NCBI RefSeq assembly: GCF_900110865.1
Contig: NZ_FOFD01000004.1
Location: forward strand, 1 to 64,000
Source: Natrinema salaciae
Lineage (GTDB): Archaea > Halobacteriota > Halobacteria > Halobacteriales > Natrialbaceae
Direction: 5' to 3'
Length of the DNA: 64,000 bases
Made by a program: the position numbers and the translations under genes. Positions 24,619 through 33,344 of this stretch are shown one piece after another. The notes under the pieces are model-generated. The model worked only from the letters and a program-made list of their open reading frames with translations. It searched no databases and was not told the DNA's origin. Each line of letters opens with the position of its first letter. Positions within the stretch are counted from its first letter, which is position 1.

Positions 24619-26364
24619 ATGGACGACAGTACGGACCGATCAGTAACGTGGTCTCCCGAGGACATATACGAGTCGTCGGATGCGTTCTGGACCAGCCTTG
24701 AGCGCGTCAGCGCACGCCTCGACGACCGATCAGCGCTCATAGAGGAGCCGTCGGACGCTATTGCTCTCCTCCGAACGTACGAAGCAATCATGCCGGTGGT
24801 AGAACGACTTGTTGCCTATGCACGAGTTACCTATTATACGAACCTCAGGAGCCGAGACGCCCGAAACCGGGTACGAGAATCCCGCCGGCTCTTTGCGGAG
24901 GCTCGAGCGCTTCGAGTTGCGCTGCGTGATACACTGGCTACCTACTCCGAGAGCGAACTGGCAGACCTGCTAGCCCATTCCGATCTCCGTCGTCGGGAGA
25001 CGTTCCTTTGCTATCTTACGTCTCTGCAACCGAATTCCACTATCGAGGGGTTCGCACGGACGCTTCACCGGTTGGAGCCAGTTATTTCCGCACCGGAGTC
25101 GCTTCACGAGGATGTACTATCGGACGTTTCCTCAGCAGTGGGTCTGAACGGGACGAACGAGGACGGCCAGCTCAGGAACTCCGATTTTGCGGCTGCACTT
25201 ACCGGACGCGATCGGAATGACCGGGAACAAGCGTATCGGGCCGTTCAACAGGAGTTAGCCACACGAGAAGACTCGATAGCAGGCATTCTGAGCACGGCCG
25301 TACTGAGGGACGAACGGATCGCCAAAGACAGAGGATTCGACTCCGCGCTAGAAGCGACGCTCCGACCACACGGTCTGACTGCCGACCAGTATCGTCGCTA
25401 CGTCACTACTGTCCGTGAAAACGCTACGGCCACCACTCACCTTCGGCGTCGCCGAAGGCGGCTCGGGGTCGACCAACTCCATATCTGGGACCTGTATGTC
25501 CCACTCGATACGGAGTCAGTCGACGTACCCTATTCTCAGGCGTGCGATTACATCGTCACATCCGCCGAGCTCGTCAGTTCGGCGTACAAATCGGCGGTCC
25601 AACAGGTATTCGACGAGGGGTGGATCGAAGTCTATCCTGGTCGGCAGAAACGGGACAAAGCGCACACACACAGCCCATACGGAGTTCATCCGTACGTGAT
25701 GGCAAACTATCGTGGAAACCTCCGGTCGATGTTTACCCTCGCACACGAAGTCGGTCACGCCGTACATGCGCGCTTCACGAACGAGAACCAGCGCTACGTC
25801 CATACACAGCCACCGACGTTCGTCTCCGAAATTCCCAGTACCTTCCAAGAACTGCTTTTGGCTCGATACATCATTTCGAACGGCGGGACTCGACTCCGTT
25901 CACAAACGATCGAGTACGTTCTCCAATTAGTCTGGAACAAATTCTTCCGGAGAACGCTCTGGTCAGACTTTGAACGACGCGTTCACGAGGCTATCGAAAA
26001 CCGATCTCGTCTCGGAGCGGCCCGAATCAATCGACTCTTCGAAGAGTGTCTCGGGTCACACTGGCCGGTCGTTACGTGCACCGAGGCTGCAACACGAGAA
26101 TGGCAACGAATTCCCGACTTCTATACGCCGTACACCGCGTGGAAATACGCGTTCGGAATAACGATAGCGATATCGATAGAGACGCGACTCGATGGCAACC
26201 ACACGGGACCGGAGGACTACCTTACCTTTCTCAAAGCTGGTTCCAGCGAACGACCGAGCACCCTCCTCGAGCGACTCGGCGTTCGTTTCGACGACGCAGC
26301 AGTCGGTGCTGTGTTCGATCGAGTCGAACAGCTACTGCAGCGAATCGACACCGGTTCGGTATGA
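24619..26364 (+). CDS. M3 family oligoendopeptidase F-like metallopeptidase
   Basis: 581 residues from ATG 24619. N-terminal helical domain (TWSPEDIYESSDAFW, as in PepF) and a C-terminal M3 catalytic domain with the zinc motif H376-E-V-G-H380 in TLAHEVGHAVHARFT. A glutamate ligand follows about 25 residues later in SEIPSTFQELLL. PepF enzymes cut peptides of roughly 7-17 residues inside the cytoplasm. Coupled to SagB2, it is a candidate for leader removal or degradation. The long upstream extension to 24415 lies inside SagB2 and is rejected. Confidence 0.9.
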   Translation: MDDSTDRSVTWSPEDIYESSDAFWTSLERVSARLDDRSALIEEPSDAIALLRTYEAIMPVVERLVAYARVTYYTNLRSRDARNRVRESRRLFAEARALRVALRDTLATYSESELADLLAHSDLRRRETFLCYLTSLQPNSTIEGFARTLHRLEPVISAPESLHEDVLSDVSSAVGLNGTNEDGQLRNSDFAAALTGRDRNDREQAYRAVQQELATREDSIAGILSTAVLRDERIAKDRGFDSALEATLRPHGLTADQYRRYVTTVRENATATTHLRRRRRRLGVDQLHIWDLYVPLDTESVDVPYSQACDYIVTSAELVSSAYKSAVQQVFDEGWIEVYPGRQKRDKAHTHSPYGVHPYVMANYRGNLRSMFTLAHEVGHAVHARFTNENQRYVHTQPPTFVSEIPSTFQELLLARYIISNGGTRLRSQTIEYVLQLVWNKFFRRTLWSDFERRVHEAIENRSRLGAARINRLFEECLGSHWPVVTCTEAATREWQRIPDFYTPYTAWKYAFGITIAISIETRLDGNHTGPEDYLTFLKAGSSERPSTLLERLGVRFDDAAVGAVFDRVEQLLQRIDTGSV

Positions 26365-26456
26365 CCAGTATGACGTTCGACACGTGCTGAGCGATCCTCA
26401 CGGGTAGTATTCGTCCAACAGAAATGCTCTTTTGATTGGTTATAGTAGATGGTGTC

Positions 26457-26978
26457 ATGGATATTAGAACCCTGAAATCCCGAGCGGAAGTCAGGGAGTT
26501 GATCAGCGTACACGGGTTAGCATGGCGTAACGCGTACGCGGGACTGCTTCCAGAGCACGTACTACAGGCGCAAACAGTAGATCCGACCGATGAGGAGGTC
26601 AAGCAGTGGTTCGAACGATTACGAGACAGCCCTGACGGAGTCTTGATCGCAGTGGACAAAGATGACACCGTCCGCGGGTTCGCGGATTTCCGATGGGGAT
26701 CGTCCGTGACGAAATCGTTCGTGACGACGAACGACGCCGAGTTGAAATCGATTTACGTCGAGCCGGACTACTGGGGACGGGGAATTGGAACCTCCCTTCT
26801 CGAACGGGGGCTCGAGACGCTGCCAGAGCAGACCGAACGGCTCCGACTCGAGGTCCTGTCCGACAACGACGTCGGCAAGCGCTTTTACGAGGCCCGAGGG
26901 TTCGAAAAGACGGATACCAGCAGCTACGTGCTCGGGGACAGTGCGTATCCGACCTGCATTTACACGCTGGAGATCTGA
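26457..26978 (+). CDS. GNAT family N-acetyltransferase
   Basis: 173 residues from ATG 26457. The acetyl-CoA loop is YVEPDYWGRGIGTSLLERGLE near residue 105 (R/Q-x-x-G-x-G/A). GLAWRNAYAGLLPEHVL at the N-terminus is common in haloarchaeal GNATs acting on small molecules or N-termini. FYEARGFEKTDTSSYV is the C-terminal beta-bulge region. It is separated from the peptidase by 92 bp, so may have its own promoter. Acetylation of a cluster product or self-immunity is possible but unproven. Confidence 0.85.
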   Translation: MDIRTLKSRAEVRELISVHGLAWRNAYAGLLPEHVLQAQTVDPTDEEVKQWFERLRDSPDGVLIAVDKDDTVRGFADFRWGSSVTKSFVTTNDAELKSIYVEPDYWGRGIGTSLLERGLETLPEQTERLRLEVLSDNDVGKRFYEARGFEKTDTSSYVLGDSAYPTCIYTLEI

Positions 26979-27229
26979 ATGTCTCGGACTCGAGCAACGA
27001 TTTCGTGTGCCGAAGACGAGAGCGGACCGTCTACTGCCCCAGCGAGGGACAATTCATATATTGTTATACGATTCATTGCAGCCGATCGGGCAGTCGAGGG
27101 CTGATGGATTCGGTCGTCACGGGCGATGAACGGGTCGCATCGTGACGGACGGTAGACGCGGTCTTCGATCGATGTCCTGGTGAATCGCTCGTCACGCCGT
27201 TTTTACGTACACGCCGGCTACCCACGTCC

Positions 27230-28138
27230 ATGGTGCGAAACGTCGCCGGGTTACTCCCGGAACTCGAGGAAGAAGACTTCTATCTCCTCTCGGGAGTCGA
27301 ACAGGGGATGCGATTCTCCGAGTGGGTCCAGCGGGAGAAGCTCCCGAAGTTCGCGAACCTGCCCGAGGAGGAGGTCGACTACCGCCTCGAGCGCTGTCTC
27401 AAGCGCGGGCTGATCGAGAAGAAGACGATCCAGTACGAGGGATACACCCTCCAGTTCGAGGGGTACGACGTCCTCGCGCTGCGGGCGCTCGTCGAACAGG
27501 ACACGATCGCCGAGTTCGGCTCGCCGCTCGGCGTCGGCAAGGAGAGCGACGTCTACGAGGTCAAATCCTACAAGCCGCTCGCGCTGAAGTATCACCGCGA
27601 GGGCTACACGAACTTCCGGGAGGTCCACAAGGAACGAGATTACACGTCCGACAACGATCACGTCTCCTGGATGTACACCGCCCGGAAAGCCGCCGAGCGC
27701 GAACACCGTATTCTCGAGGAACTCTACCCCGACGTGGCGGTCCCGCAGCCGATCGGGCAGAACCGCCACGCCATCGTCATGGAGAAGATGGACGGCGTCG
27801 AGCTCTCGCGGACCCGACTCGAGGATGCGCAGGTGCTCGGCGTCCTCGAGCTCCTGCTCTCCGAGATGGCGCGCGCGTACGCGGCGGGATACGTCCACGC
27901 GGACATGAGCGAGTACAACGTCTTCGTCAACGAGGAAGGCGTGAAGATCTTCGACTGGCCACAGGCCGTCCCGACGGACCACGAGAACGCCGGCGAGTTC
28001 CTCCGCCGCGACCTGACGAACGTCGTAGGCTACTTCCGCCGGAAGTACCCCCAGCACGTCCCCGACGACCTCGCGAGCGACGACCTCGCTCGCGCGATCG
28101 AAGCGGAGTCGTTCGAATCGCTCGAGCGCTACGTGTAA
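27230..28138 (+). CDS. rio2: RIO2 atypical serine/threonine kinase
   Basis: 302 residues. N-terminal winged helix (1-90) typical of Rio2, then the RIO kinase domain: glycine-rich GVGKESDVYEV at 103, lysine in LALKYHREG, catalytic HADMSEYNVFV near 222 and metal-binding IFDWPQAV. Rio2 acts as an ATPase or kinase in late maturation of the small ribosomal subunit. GTTTTTACG about 28 bp upstream fits a leaderless start at 27230. A stem-loop follows the stop. Confidence 0.95.
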   Translation: MVRNVAGLLPELEEEDFYLLSGVEQGMRFSEWVQREKLPKFANLPEEEVDYRLERCLKRGLIEKKTIQYEGYTLQFEGYDVLALRALVEQDTIAEFGSPLGVGKESDVYEVKSYKPLALKYHREGYTNFREVHKERDYTSDNDHVSWMYTARKAAEREHRILEELYPDVAVPQPIGQNRHAIVMEKMDGVELSRTRLEDAQVLGVLELLLSEMARAYAAGYVHADMSEYNVFVNEEGVKIFDWPQAVPTDHENAGEFLRRDLTNVVGYFRRKYPQHVPDDLASDDLARAIEAESFESLERYV

Positions 28139-28139
28139 C

Positions 28140-28160
28140 GACTCGATTCAGTATCGAGTC
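28140..28160 (+). terminator. Stem-loop after rio2
   Basis: GACTCGAT-TCAGT-ATCGAGTC, a perfect 8-bp stem with a 5-nt loop starting 2 bp after the rio2 stop. No T-run follows, so it may act as a 3' RNA stabiliser rather than a terminator. The rest of the 310 bp up to the transposase gene shows no gene. Confidence 0.4.
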
Positions 28161-28327
28161 GGCACTCGATTCTCGAGGGACGAGCGGTCATTCCGTGTTC
28201 GCTGTGCAATCGTGGGCGTCTCGTTCGGACGCGCCCGGAATCGACGTGACGTGCTCGTTTCGACCGAAGGAGGGGAATGGGAAGTTGAGACTACAGTGGG
28301 TTTAGCGGGGCTGTAATGCGTGGTTTC

Positions 28328-30185
28328 GGGCGAATTTGTGAGTGGAGGACGCTTCGAATCCTCTCTCGAGGATCTTCTCGTGTCGTACTACCGACCAGAT
28401 CGGTGAATTTTCGAGATTCCCGACAGCGTTGCCACTCAGGAATCCGCATTGCCCCGGACAGAGTACCGCTCTATCCGATTCCCGTTTCCTTCTTCACCAG
28501 CGTCAGCGTGTTGTCGGCAGTCACGATCGGCGAATGCTCGTATTCACCGGTCAACTGTACCTGCACGAGTAAATCGACCGCCCGCCAGATCGAGTACAGG
28601 AGACACGCGAACGCGAGGTAGAAGAACCGCAGACCGAAGTGCTTCGAGGTCGTCGCACCCATGAACCGCTTGATCGACTTGTAGCCGCTCTCAATCACCC
28701 ACCGGTACCCGTACTCTGTGAGATGCCCGGTTCCCGTATTTGTCATGAACACCGAGTACTGTCGATGATCGGTGTGTTCGGAATTCTCCTTCCGCCGATA
28801 GATGAGCGTCGTTGAATGCCACTCGTTGTCGCCGAGATGCAGTTTCCGATCTGTCTCGTACCGGTCCTTGTTGCGCTTGAGAAGTCGTTTCGCCTGCGCT
28901 TTTTCGCTGGTATGCATCCGCTTCGGAACCACATAGGAGAGGCCGCGCTGGCTGATCATCTCCAGGATGTGCTGGCTATCGAACTCGCGGTCCATCAGCA
29001 CGTTATCGACATGAACAGCCGCTTCAGCAGAGTCCAAGAGGTCCGCAACGATCTCCTTGCGTGTATCGCCTTTCCGAACTGGGCGCGCATCGAGGACTAT
29101 TGGAACAGCGTTCCCAACCAGCTGGACCGTCGCCCACTGGTAGGCGTACTCGTCGGTTTTCTCCTTCGTCCCGATAATCTCGTCTTCATGGTTCGTCCTA
29201 TCGCCCGTGAAGGGATCGTCCTCGGTGATATCGATCGCGACAATGCCGGCTCGGAAGAATTCCTCAATCTCCGCGATACGGTCCAGCAGTCGGCCAATGG
29301 CTTGGCGGTACATCTCACGAATCTGTTCGATGGTGAGGTCGCGTATATGCTCCCGATGGGCGTGGCCGAGCGGTGTCCGCTCCCGATTAGATTCGTGAAT
29401 GAAGCTCCGAGCCCCTTCGTTGACGGCAAGGTTCTCTCGAAGTCCGAGATAGGTCTGGAGATCTAAGTAGGCGTTCTCGTGGATTTCACAGCCCTCGCCA
29501 CGGTTCAGTGAGAACGCTGGGAACCCAACGCGACTCACCTTCTCAGTGACGGTCTCAGCCTGCTCTAATACGGTCTGGTCAGATGGGTTCGATTCCGTAT
29601 TCTCGTCACGGTGTCTGCGGTTCTGTCGGTCTGGCTTTCGCGGGACTGTGACGCCCGCGTTTTGGGCTTTGATGAGGATGGTCCGTGCTGCCGTCTCGAC
29701 GGTATCCTGGAGTTCAACAGTGAACCGTTTGTGCCAGCTCCGCCACAGTGTGGACTGATCGGGGACCGACTCCAGGTCCAGTTGATCACAGAGATCGGGA
29801 TGCCTGGTGAGGTATTCAACGAGAGCGGTTTCGTGGTCCCAGCCGTAGAGTTCCTTCAGCAAGAACAGGCGAAACAGCGTCTCCATCTCGTAGCTCGTTG
29901 ACCCTGCGTATCGGTCGTGTGCATCAAACTGGACGTATGCGAGCGGCACTGCGTGGACGAATGGTTCGACGGCCTCATGATCGTCATGCTTAAACCATGT
30001 TTCCGCAACAAGGCGAACATCCGATTCCAGCGCTGAGAGGGATGAGCGATCGAACAGCGGGCTCGATTCGTAGGTGGGCCAGTCGGCGTAGGATCGCTGG
30101 GCGATCTGCCGGAAGACAGTGCGGCGAGACTCACGTGTCAGGGCCACGGCGGGATGGTGGCGGCGACACGCTCAAGTATTCGTCC
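28328..30185 (-). mobile_element. IS4-family insertion sequence, ends approximate
   Basis: Carries one transposase gene. Candidate imperfect terminal repeats are GGGCGAATTTGTGAG at 28328-28342 and CTCAAGTATTCGTCC at 30171-30185 (its complement GGACGAATACTTGAG matches 11 of 15). No convincing target duplication was seen, so the limits are tentative. Confidence 0.4.
28471..30147 (-). CDS. IS4-family DDE transposase
   Basis: 558 residues. The catalytic triad is in order: first Asp in IVAIDITEDDPF, second in VDNVLMDREFDSQHI, and Glu in the exact IS4 signature Y-x2-R-x3-E-x6-K (YGYRWVIESGYKSIK near 490). The N-terminal region contains a DUF4277-like or zinc-free DNA-binding section (ETLFRLFLLKELYGWDHETALVEYL). 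The frame is complete, so the element may be active. It sits just after rio2, at the right border of the SagB island. Confidence 0.9.
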   Translation of the reverse strand: MALTRESRRTVFRQIAQRSYADWPTYESSPLFDRSSLSALESDVRLVAETWFKHDDHEAVEPFVHAVPLAYVQFDAHDRYAGSTSYEMETLFRLFLLKELYGWDHETALVEYLTRHPDLCDQLDLESVPDQSTLWRSWHKRFTVELQDTVETAARTILIKAQNAGVTVPRKPDRQNRRHRDENTESNPSDQTVLEQAETVTEKVSRVGFPAFSLNRGEGCEIHENAYLDLQTYLGLRENLAVNEGARSFIHESNRERTPLGHAHREHIRDLTIEQIREMYRQAIGRLLDRIAEIEEFFRAGIVAIDITEDDPFTGDRTNHEDEIIGTKEKTDEYAYQWATVQLVGNAVPIVLDARPVRKGDTRKEIVADLLDSAEAAVHVDNVLMDREFDSQHILEMISQRGLSYVVPKRMHTSEKAQAKRLLKRNKDRYETDRKLHLGDNEWHSTTLIYRRKENSEHTDHRQYSVFMTNTGTGHLTEYGYRWVIESGYKSIKRFMGATTSKHFGLRFFYLAFACLLYSIWRAVDLLVQVQLTGEYEHSPIVTADNTLTLVKKETGIG

Positions 30186-30359
30186 AACTGCTCAATACAG
30201 CAGATGTACTGAATACAGAGGATCGTTCAGCAAACTCGTTTGTTTGTTCCGAGAACCCTATATGAATCAGCCGGCCAAGAGATCTGCGGAGTGACTACTC
30301 GGTTTCTAACTGACTACTTCTACCACCCTCCTCACTGTCGTTCTCGTCCCATTCGATGT

Positions 30360-30980
30360 TCACAGCTCCAGCAACACCCCCTCCGTAATCTGGGTCACGG
30401 TGCCGTTCGTCAGATCGACCCGCACGCTGTACCGCACCTCGCCGCTGTCGGCGTGTTCGACTTGGAGCGTGACCGTGCCGTCGTCGGCCGCCGGAGCGCG
30501 TTCGACGACAACCACGCCGTCTTCGTCGCTTGACGCAGTGTCGCGTCGCAGCTCGAAGGTGGCGGCGTCGTCGCCCGCGTCACGAGCCGTCGCATTCATC
30601 GCCTCGACTCGATAGGTGTGGGCGACAGTGAGTCTGTAGTCGCCGACCTCGTCGAGGCGGTCCCGGACGGTCGCGTTGGCCGTCGCGATGGCCTTCGCCC
30701 GCTCGCGCTGCTGGTCGGGGGCCGTGCTGATGTGGACGCCCCCGTCGTCTCGCCGCTCGATTTCGATCCTGCCGACGCGACTAAGGTTCTCGACGACGGT
30801 CGCCGTCCGCTCACCGTCGGCGAACGAGACGTTCTCGTCCGAAACGACGAATTTGGGAGTGGGCCCGCCCTCACGTAGCGGGTCGGTCTGCCCGAAAGAC
30901 GTGCCGACGCCGGCGAAGACGACACTGAGAGCCACCAGCCCGCCCAGGAACAGGAGCGTCGCCCCGATATCGTTCGACAT
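30360..30980 (-). CDS. Membrane-anchored secreted protein, haloarchaeal
   Basis: 206 residues from ATG at 30980. One N-terminal hydrophobic segment (GATLLFLGGLVALSVVFAGVG) anchors it; the rest is an acidic extracellular domain ending in VDLTNGTVTQITEGVLLEL, with two beta-rich repeats (VGRIEIERRDDGGVHIS). Similar proteins pair with membrane-anchored HTH regulators in haloarchaea. It is divergent from such a regulator (31131), and the shared promoter holds three tandem 11-bp repeats. The Arg/Ser-rich extension upstream is rejected. Function unknown. Confidence 0.78.
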   Translation of the reverse strand: MSNDIGATLLFLGGLVALSVVFAGVGTSFGQTDPLREGGPTPKFVVSDENVSFADGERTATVVENLSRVGRIEIERRDDGGVHISTAPDQQRERAKAIATANATVRDRLDEVGDYRLTVAHTYRVEAMNATARDAGDDAATFELRRDTASSDEDGVVVVERAPAADDGTVTLQVEHADSGEVRYSVRVDLTNGTVTQITEGVLLEL

Positions 30981-31025
30981 CAGTGTCCGTACGGTTGGCT
31001 GAAAGGGCCAATGAATGCTGCGGTG

Positions 31026-31058
31026 AAAGCGGTTGGAAAGCGATTGAAAAGCAGTTGT
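31026..31058. repeat. Three tandem 11-bp repeats in divergent promoter
   Basis: AAAGCGGTTGG, AAAGCGATTGA and AAAGCAGTTGT follow one another without gaps, one helical turn apiece, between the divergent genes at 30980 and 31131. Related blocks with the same 11-bp period occur at 31725-31757 (ACAACCGCTCT, CGAAGCAGTTC, ACAAGGAGTTT), before the gene at 31878. Likely an operator for the HTH protein. Confidence 0.6.
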
Positions 31059-31130
31059 ACAGGCGTTCCAGCCCCGCTTTTCGGGCAAAGAGCGATAGAC
31101 ATTAAACCGAGTCGTCGGATACCTGCCAGT

Positions 31131-31715
31131 ATGGATTTGCGTGCCCTCCACGGCAAGCAACTCGTCGCGGCCGCCGTCTTCGTCGTCGCGGCGATCGTAC
31201 TCGCCATCCAGTTGATTACGCCGACGCCCCTGATGGTCTCCGTCGGCCAGAACGGGACCGAAACCACCCAAGTCGGGGAGTATTTCACCTTTCGCGACGT
31301 GTCCGTGGTCACCGTCTCGGGGTATCTGCTGGGGTTGAGTACGATGTATCTGGTCAGGGAGAGCGTCGGGCAGTCACTGCCGATGCGGGAGCAGCCACGT
31401 GACCAGCCGTCCGAGCCGGTACCAGGCCCCTCGCCACAGGCACCAGCGGACGCGGCGAGCGAGACCGCCGACGAGGACGGCGAGGAGCGAGGCGATTTGC
31501 TCGCGGAGCACGCCGCCCGTCTCAAGGACAACGAAGAGGTCGTCTTCGCGCTCGTGGTCAACGCCGACGGCGAGATAGAGCAGCGACGCATCGTCGAGGA
31601 GACCGACCTCTCGAAGGCGACGGTCAGCCGGACGCTCGATACGCTCGAAAGCAAGGGGCTCGTCGAGCGCAAGCGCCACGGCATGGGCAACGTCGTCGCG
31701 CTCCAGACGGCGTAA
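31131..31715 (+). CDS. Membrane-anchored winged-helix transcription regulator
   Basis: 194 residues from ATG at 31131. Two membrane helices (residues 9-30 and 58-77), a Pro/Ala-rich acidic linker (85-125), then a C-terminal MarR/IclR-like winged helix: IVEETDLSKATVSRTLDTLESKGLVERKRHGMGN. The N-terminal pair would hold the DNA-binding domain near the membrane. A CATTAAACC box about 28 bp upstream makes a leaderless start likely. Its neighbours are two secreted proteins of unknown function, so it may sense an envelope signal. Confidence 0.85.
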   Translation: MDLRALHGKQLVAAAVFVVAAIVLAIQLITPTPLMVSVGQNGTETTQVGEYFTFRDVSVVTVSGYLLGLSTMYLVRESVGQSLPMREQPRDQPSEPVPGPSPQAPADAASETADEDGEERGDLLAEHAARLKDNEEVVFALVVNADGEIEQRRIVEETDLSKATVSRTLDTLESKGLVERKRHGMGNVVALQTA

Positions 31716-31877
31716 TTCCCATTTACAACCGCTCTCGAAGCAGTTCACAAGGAGTTTCCAATAAACGACTATCCGCTCTTTCAGCCAAGGTCATATCGAG
31801 AGCGCCCCGGTGACGACGACCCGTCGCTGCGCGCCGAGACGCCGACGCCGGGGCCTCTCGACAAGGTGTACACAGAG

Positions 31878-32507
31878 ATGCGATACAAACTAGTCGCGCT
31901 CGCGCTGACGGCGCTGGTCGTCGTCGGCGCGGGCGGTGCGATGGCTGCCGGGAGTGCCCAAGACTCCCCGGCGGACGGAACAGCACAGACGAACAGTGAT
32001 CTCCCCGACAAGTCCACGACGGAAGTAATCGACCCCAACGACACGCTCGAGACCGAGCAGGTCGACGCGGCCGTCGAGGCCGCGTGGGCGAACGACGACG
32101 TGCGGAGCTACGTCGAGGACGGCGAGGCCGTTCACTTAGAGGTGTGGGACGGCATGCCGGACGACGACACGGTGTTCGTCGATGTCGCGTCGGCTGACGC
32201 CCCGAACGAGACGCGCGTCACTGCGAGGGTCGATATAGACCGCGGCACGGTGACGGACCTCTCGGAACCGGTGACGCTCGACCAGTCCAACGGGATGAGC
32301 GTCGAACGGACCGACGATGGTGAGTTTGTGGTCGGTAACGGGACCGACCGACTCGTGACCGAGCAGTCGGCCGACGCCGTCGACGGCTCGGTCGCGTTCG
32401 ACGTCGACGGCAACGACGACGCCGACACCGTCAGCATCGAGACCGGGTCGAACAACCAGACGGTCGCGTCCGAGGACGGAACCGTCACGTTGACGCTGAC
32501 CGAATAG
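31878..32507 (+). CDS. Secreted acidic protein
   Basis: 209 residues from ATG at 31878 (GTG 31866 would add four). Signal peptide: MRYKLVALALTALVVVGAGGAMAAGSA, with a cleavage site near residue 24-27. The mature part is acidic with a repeated beta pattern (VDVASADAPNETRVTARVDIDRGTVTDLSEPVTL). DRGTVTDLSEPV resembles the DLTNGTVTQITEGV end of the product at 30360, so the two may be homologous. Probably regulated with the membrane HTH gene. Function unknown. Confidence 0.78.
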   Translation: MRYKLVALALTALVVVGAGGAMAAGSAQDSPADGTAQTNSDLPDKSTTEVIDPNDTLETEQVDAAVEAAWANDDVRSYVEDGEAVHLEVWDGMPDDDTVFVDVASADAPNETRVTARVDIDRGTVTDLSEPVTLDQSNGMSVERTDDGEFVVGNGTDRLVTEQSADAVDGSVAFDVDGNDDADTVSIETGSNNQTVASEDGTVTLTLTE

Positions 32508-32586
32508 CTGGCTTCACGGGCGTCCGGTCGAGGTGAACCGGGCTGCGACCCGTTCGCGGGTCCCGTCTGCTTCTCGATTCGAGGCC

Positions 32587-32835
32587 TCACCGGATGCCCC
32601 TGTCTCGCTCCCAGGTCCGCAGGAGGTCGGCGAGCGTCCGGTTGACCGGCGCGGCGATTCGCTCGGTCACTTAGCCGTTGATGGCGTCGACCTCCGTGGC
32701 GCGCCGCTCTCGACGCGAGCCAGCGCAGTCATGGCGTTGATGCCCGTGTTGACCGCTAGTTTCTCCCAGAGTCGCCGTGGCATGTCGGCGGCGACGGTGG
32801 TTTCGGTGCCAGTGGTTTCGAACTTCGAGCAAGCC
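32587..32835 (-). pseudogene. Remnant of panE-like 2-dehydropantoate 2-reductase
   Basis: Minus-strand translation gives MPRRLWEKLAVNTGINAMTALARVESGAP, close to the C-terminal domain of ketopantoate reductase (KLxxNAGINPLTAL). A frameshift follows, then EVDAING, an in-frame TAA, then VTERIAAPVNRTLADLLRTW and RDRGIR before a stop at 32587. This order (EVDAING..., PVNRTLADLLRTWE) is that of the PanE C-terminus. The N-terminal NADP-binding half is gone. The remnant ends against the stop of the PIN-domain gene. Confidence 0.75.
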
Positions 32836-32837
32836 CG

Positions 32838-33344
32838 TCATCGATACTCCGAAACCGTTCGATACGGGACGTAGTAGCCAATCTCATCGATCCACGTCGA
32901 CAGCCACTCGTCAGCAGTGGCTTCATCGATCTTCCCAGCATCGATTGCAGCCAACAGAACGCCAACCGACCCGACAACGGTCACCCCCTGGTCTTTCGCA
33001 AACGACCGGGCATCTCCGTCGTCTGTCAGCAGTCGACCGTCGTGTGCGTCCGCCAAGGCAAACGCCTGTGCTTCCCCGGGATCGAGATGCTCACCAACAA
33101 CGGCTTCTCTGTTTGCGACAGTATCCGAAATCGTCGCGACTGGAATCTCGTCGTCAAGTATATTGAGCGCTGGCTGAAGATACGGATGATCATCAACGCC
33201 GTTTTCGAGTTCCTCGCGAACGACCGGAACTGCGCAGATTCCAGAGAGTCCTACAACCACCCACAGTTGGTCAATATACGCAAAATTCGAGAGAACAGTC
33301 GTATTCAGGACGCTCGGATCCGCTGGAATTTCGTCACCTGTCAT
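32838..33344 (-). CDS. PIN-domain toxin (DUF3368/VapC-like)
   Basis: 168 residues. PIN RNase features: an N-terminal LNTTVLSNFAYID (Asn in place of the first catalytic Asp), EELENG near residue 45, and a C-terminal acidic pair in AFALADAHDGRLLTDDGDARSFA. The N-terminal LNTTVLSNF instead of LDTxVL is common in the DUF3368 subgroup. It overlaps the antitoxin gene by 4 bp (ATGA). Presumed toxin that cleaves RNA. Active-site variation leaves activity open. Confidence 0.82.
   Translation of the reverse strand: MTGDEIPADPSVLNTTVLSNFAYIDQLWVVVGLSGICAVPVVREELENGVDDHPYLQPALNILDDEIPVATISDTVANREAVVGEHLDPGEAQAFALADAHDGRLLTDDGDARSFAKDQGVTVVGSVGVLLAAIDAGKIDEATADEWLSTWIDEIGYYVPYRTVSEYR

Noticed and set aside
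20705-26978. Looked for YcaO, LanM/LanB, radical SAM or lasso cyclase genes in the SagB island
   Set aside because: None found in any frame, so TOMM, lanthipeptide, sactipeptide and lasso labels were not used.
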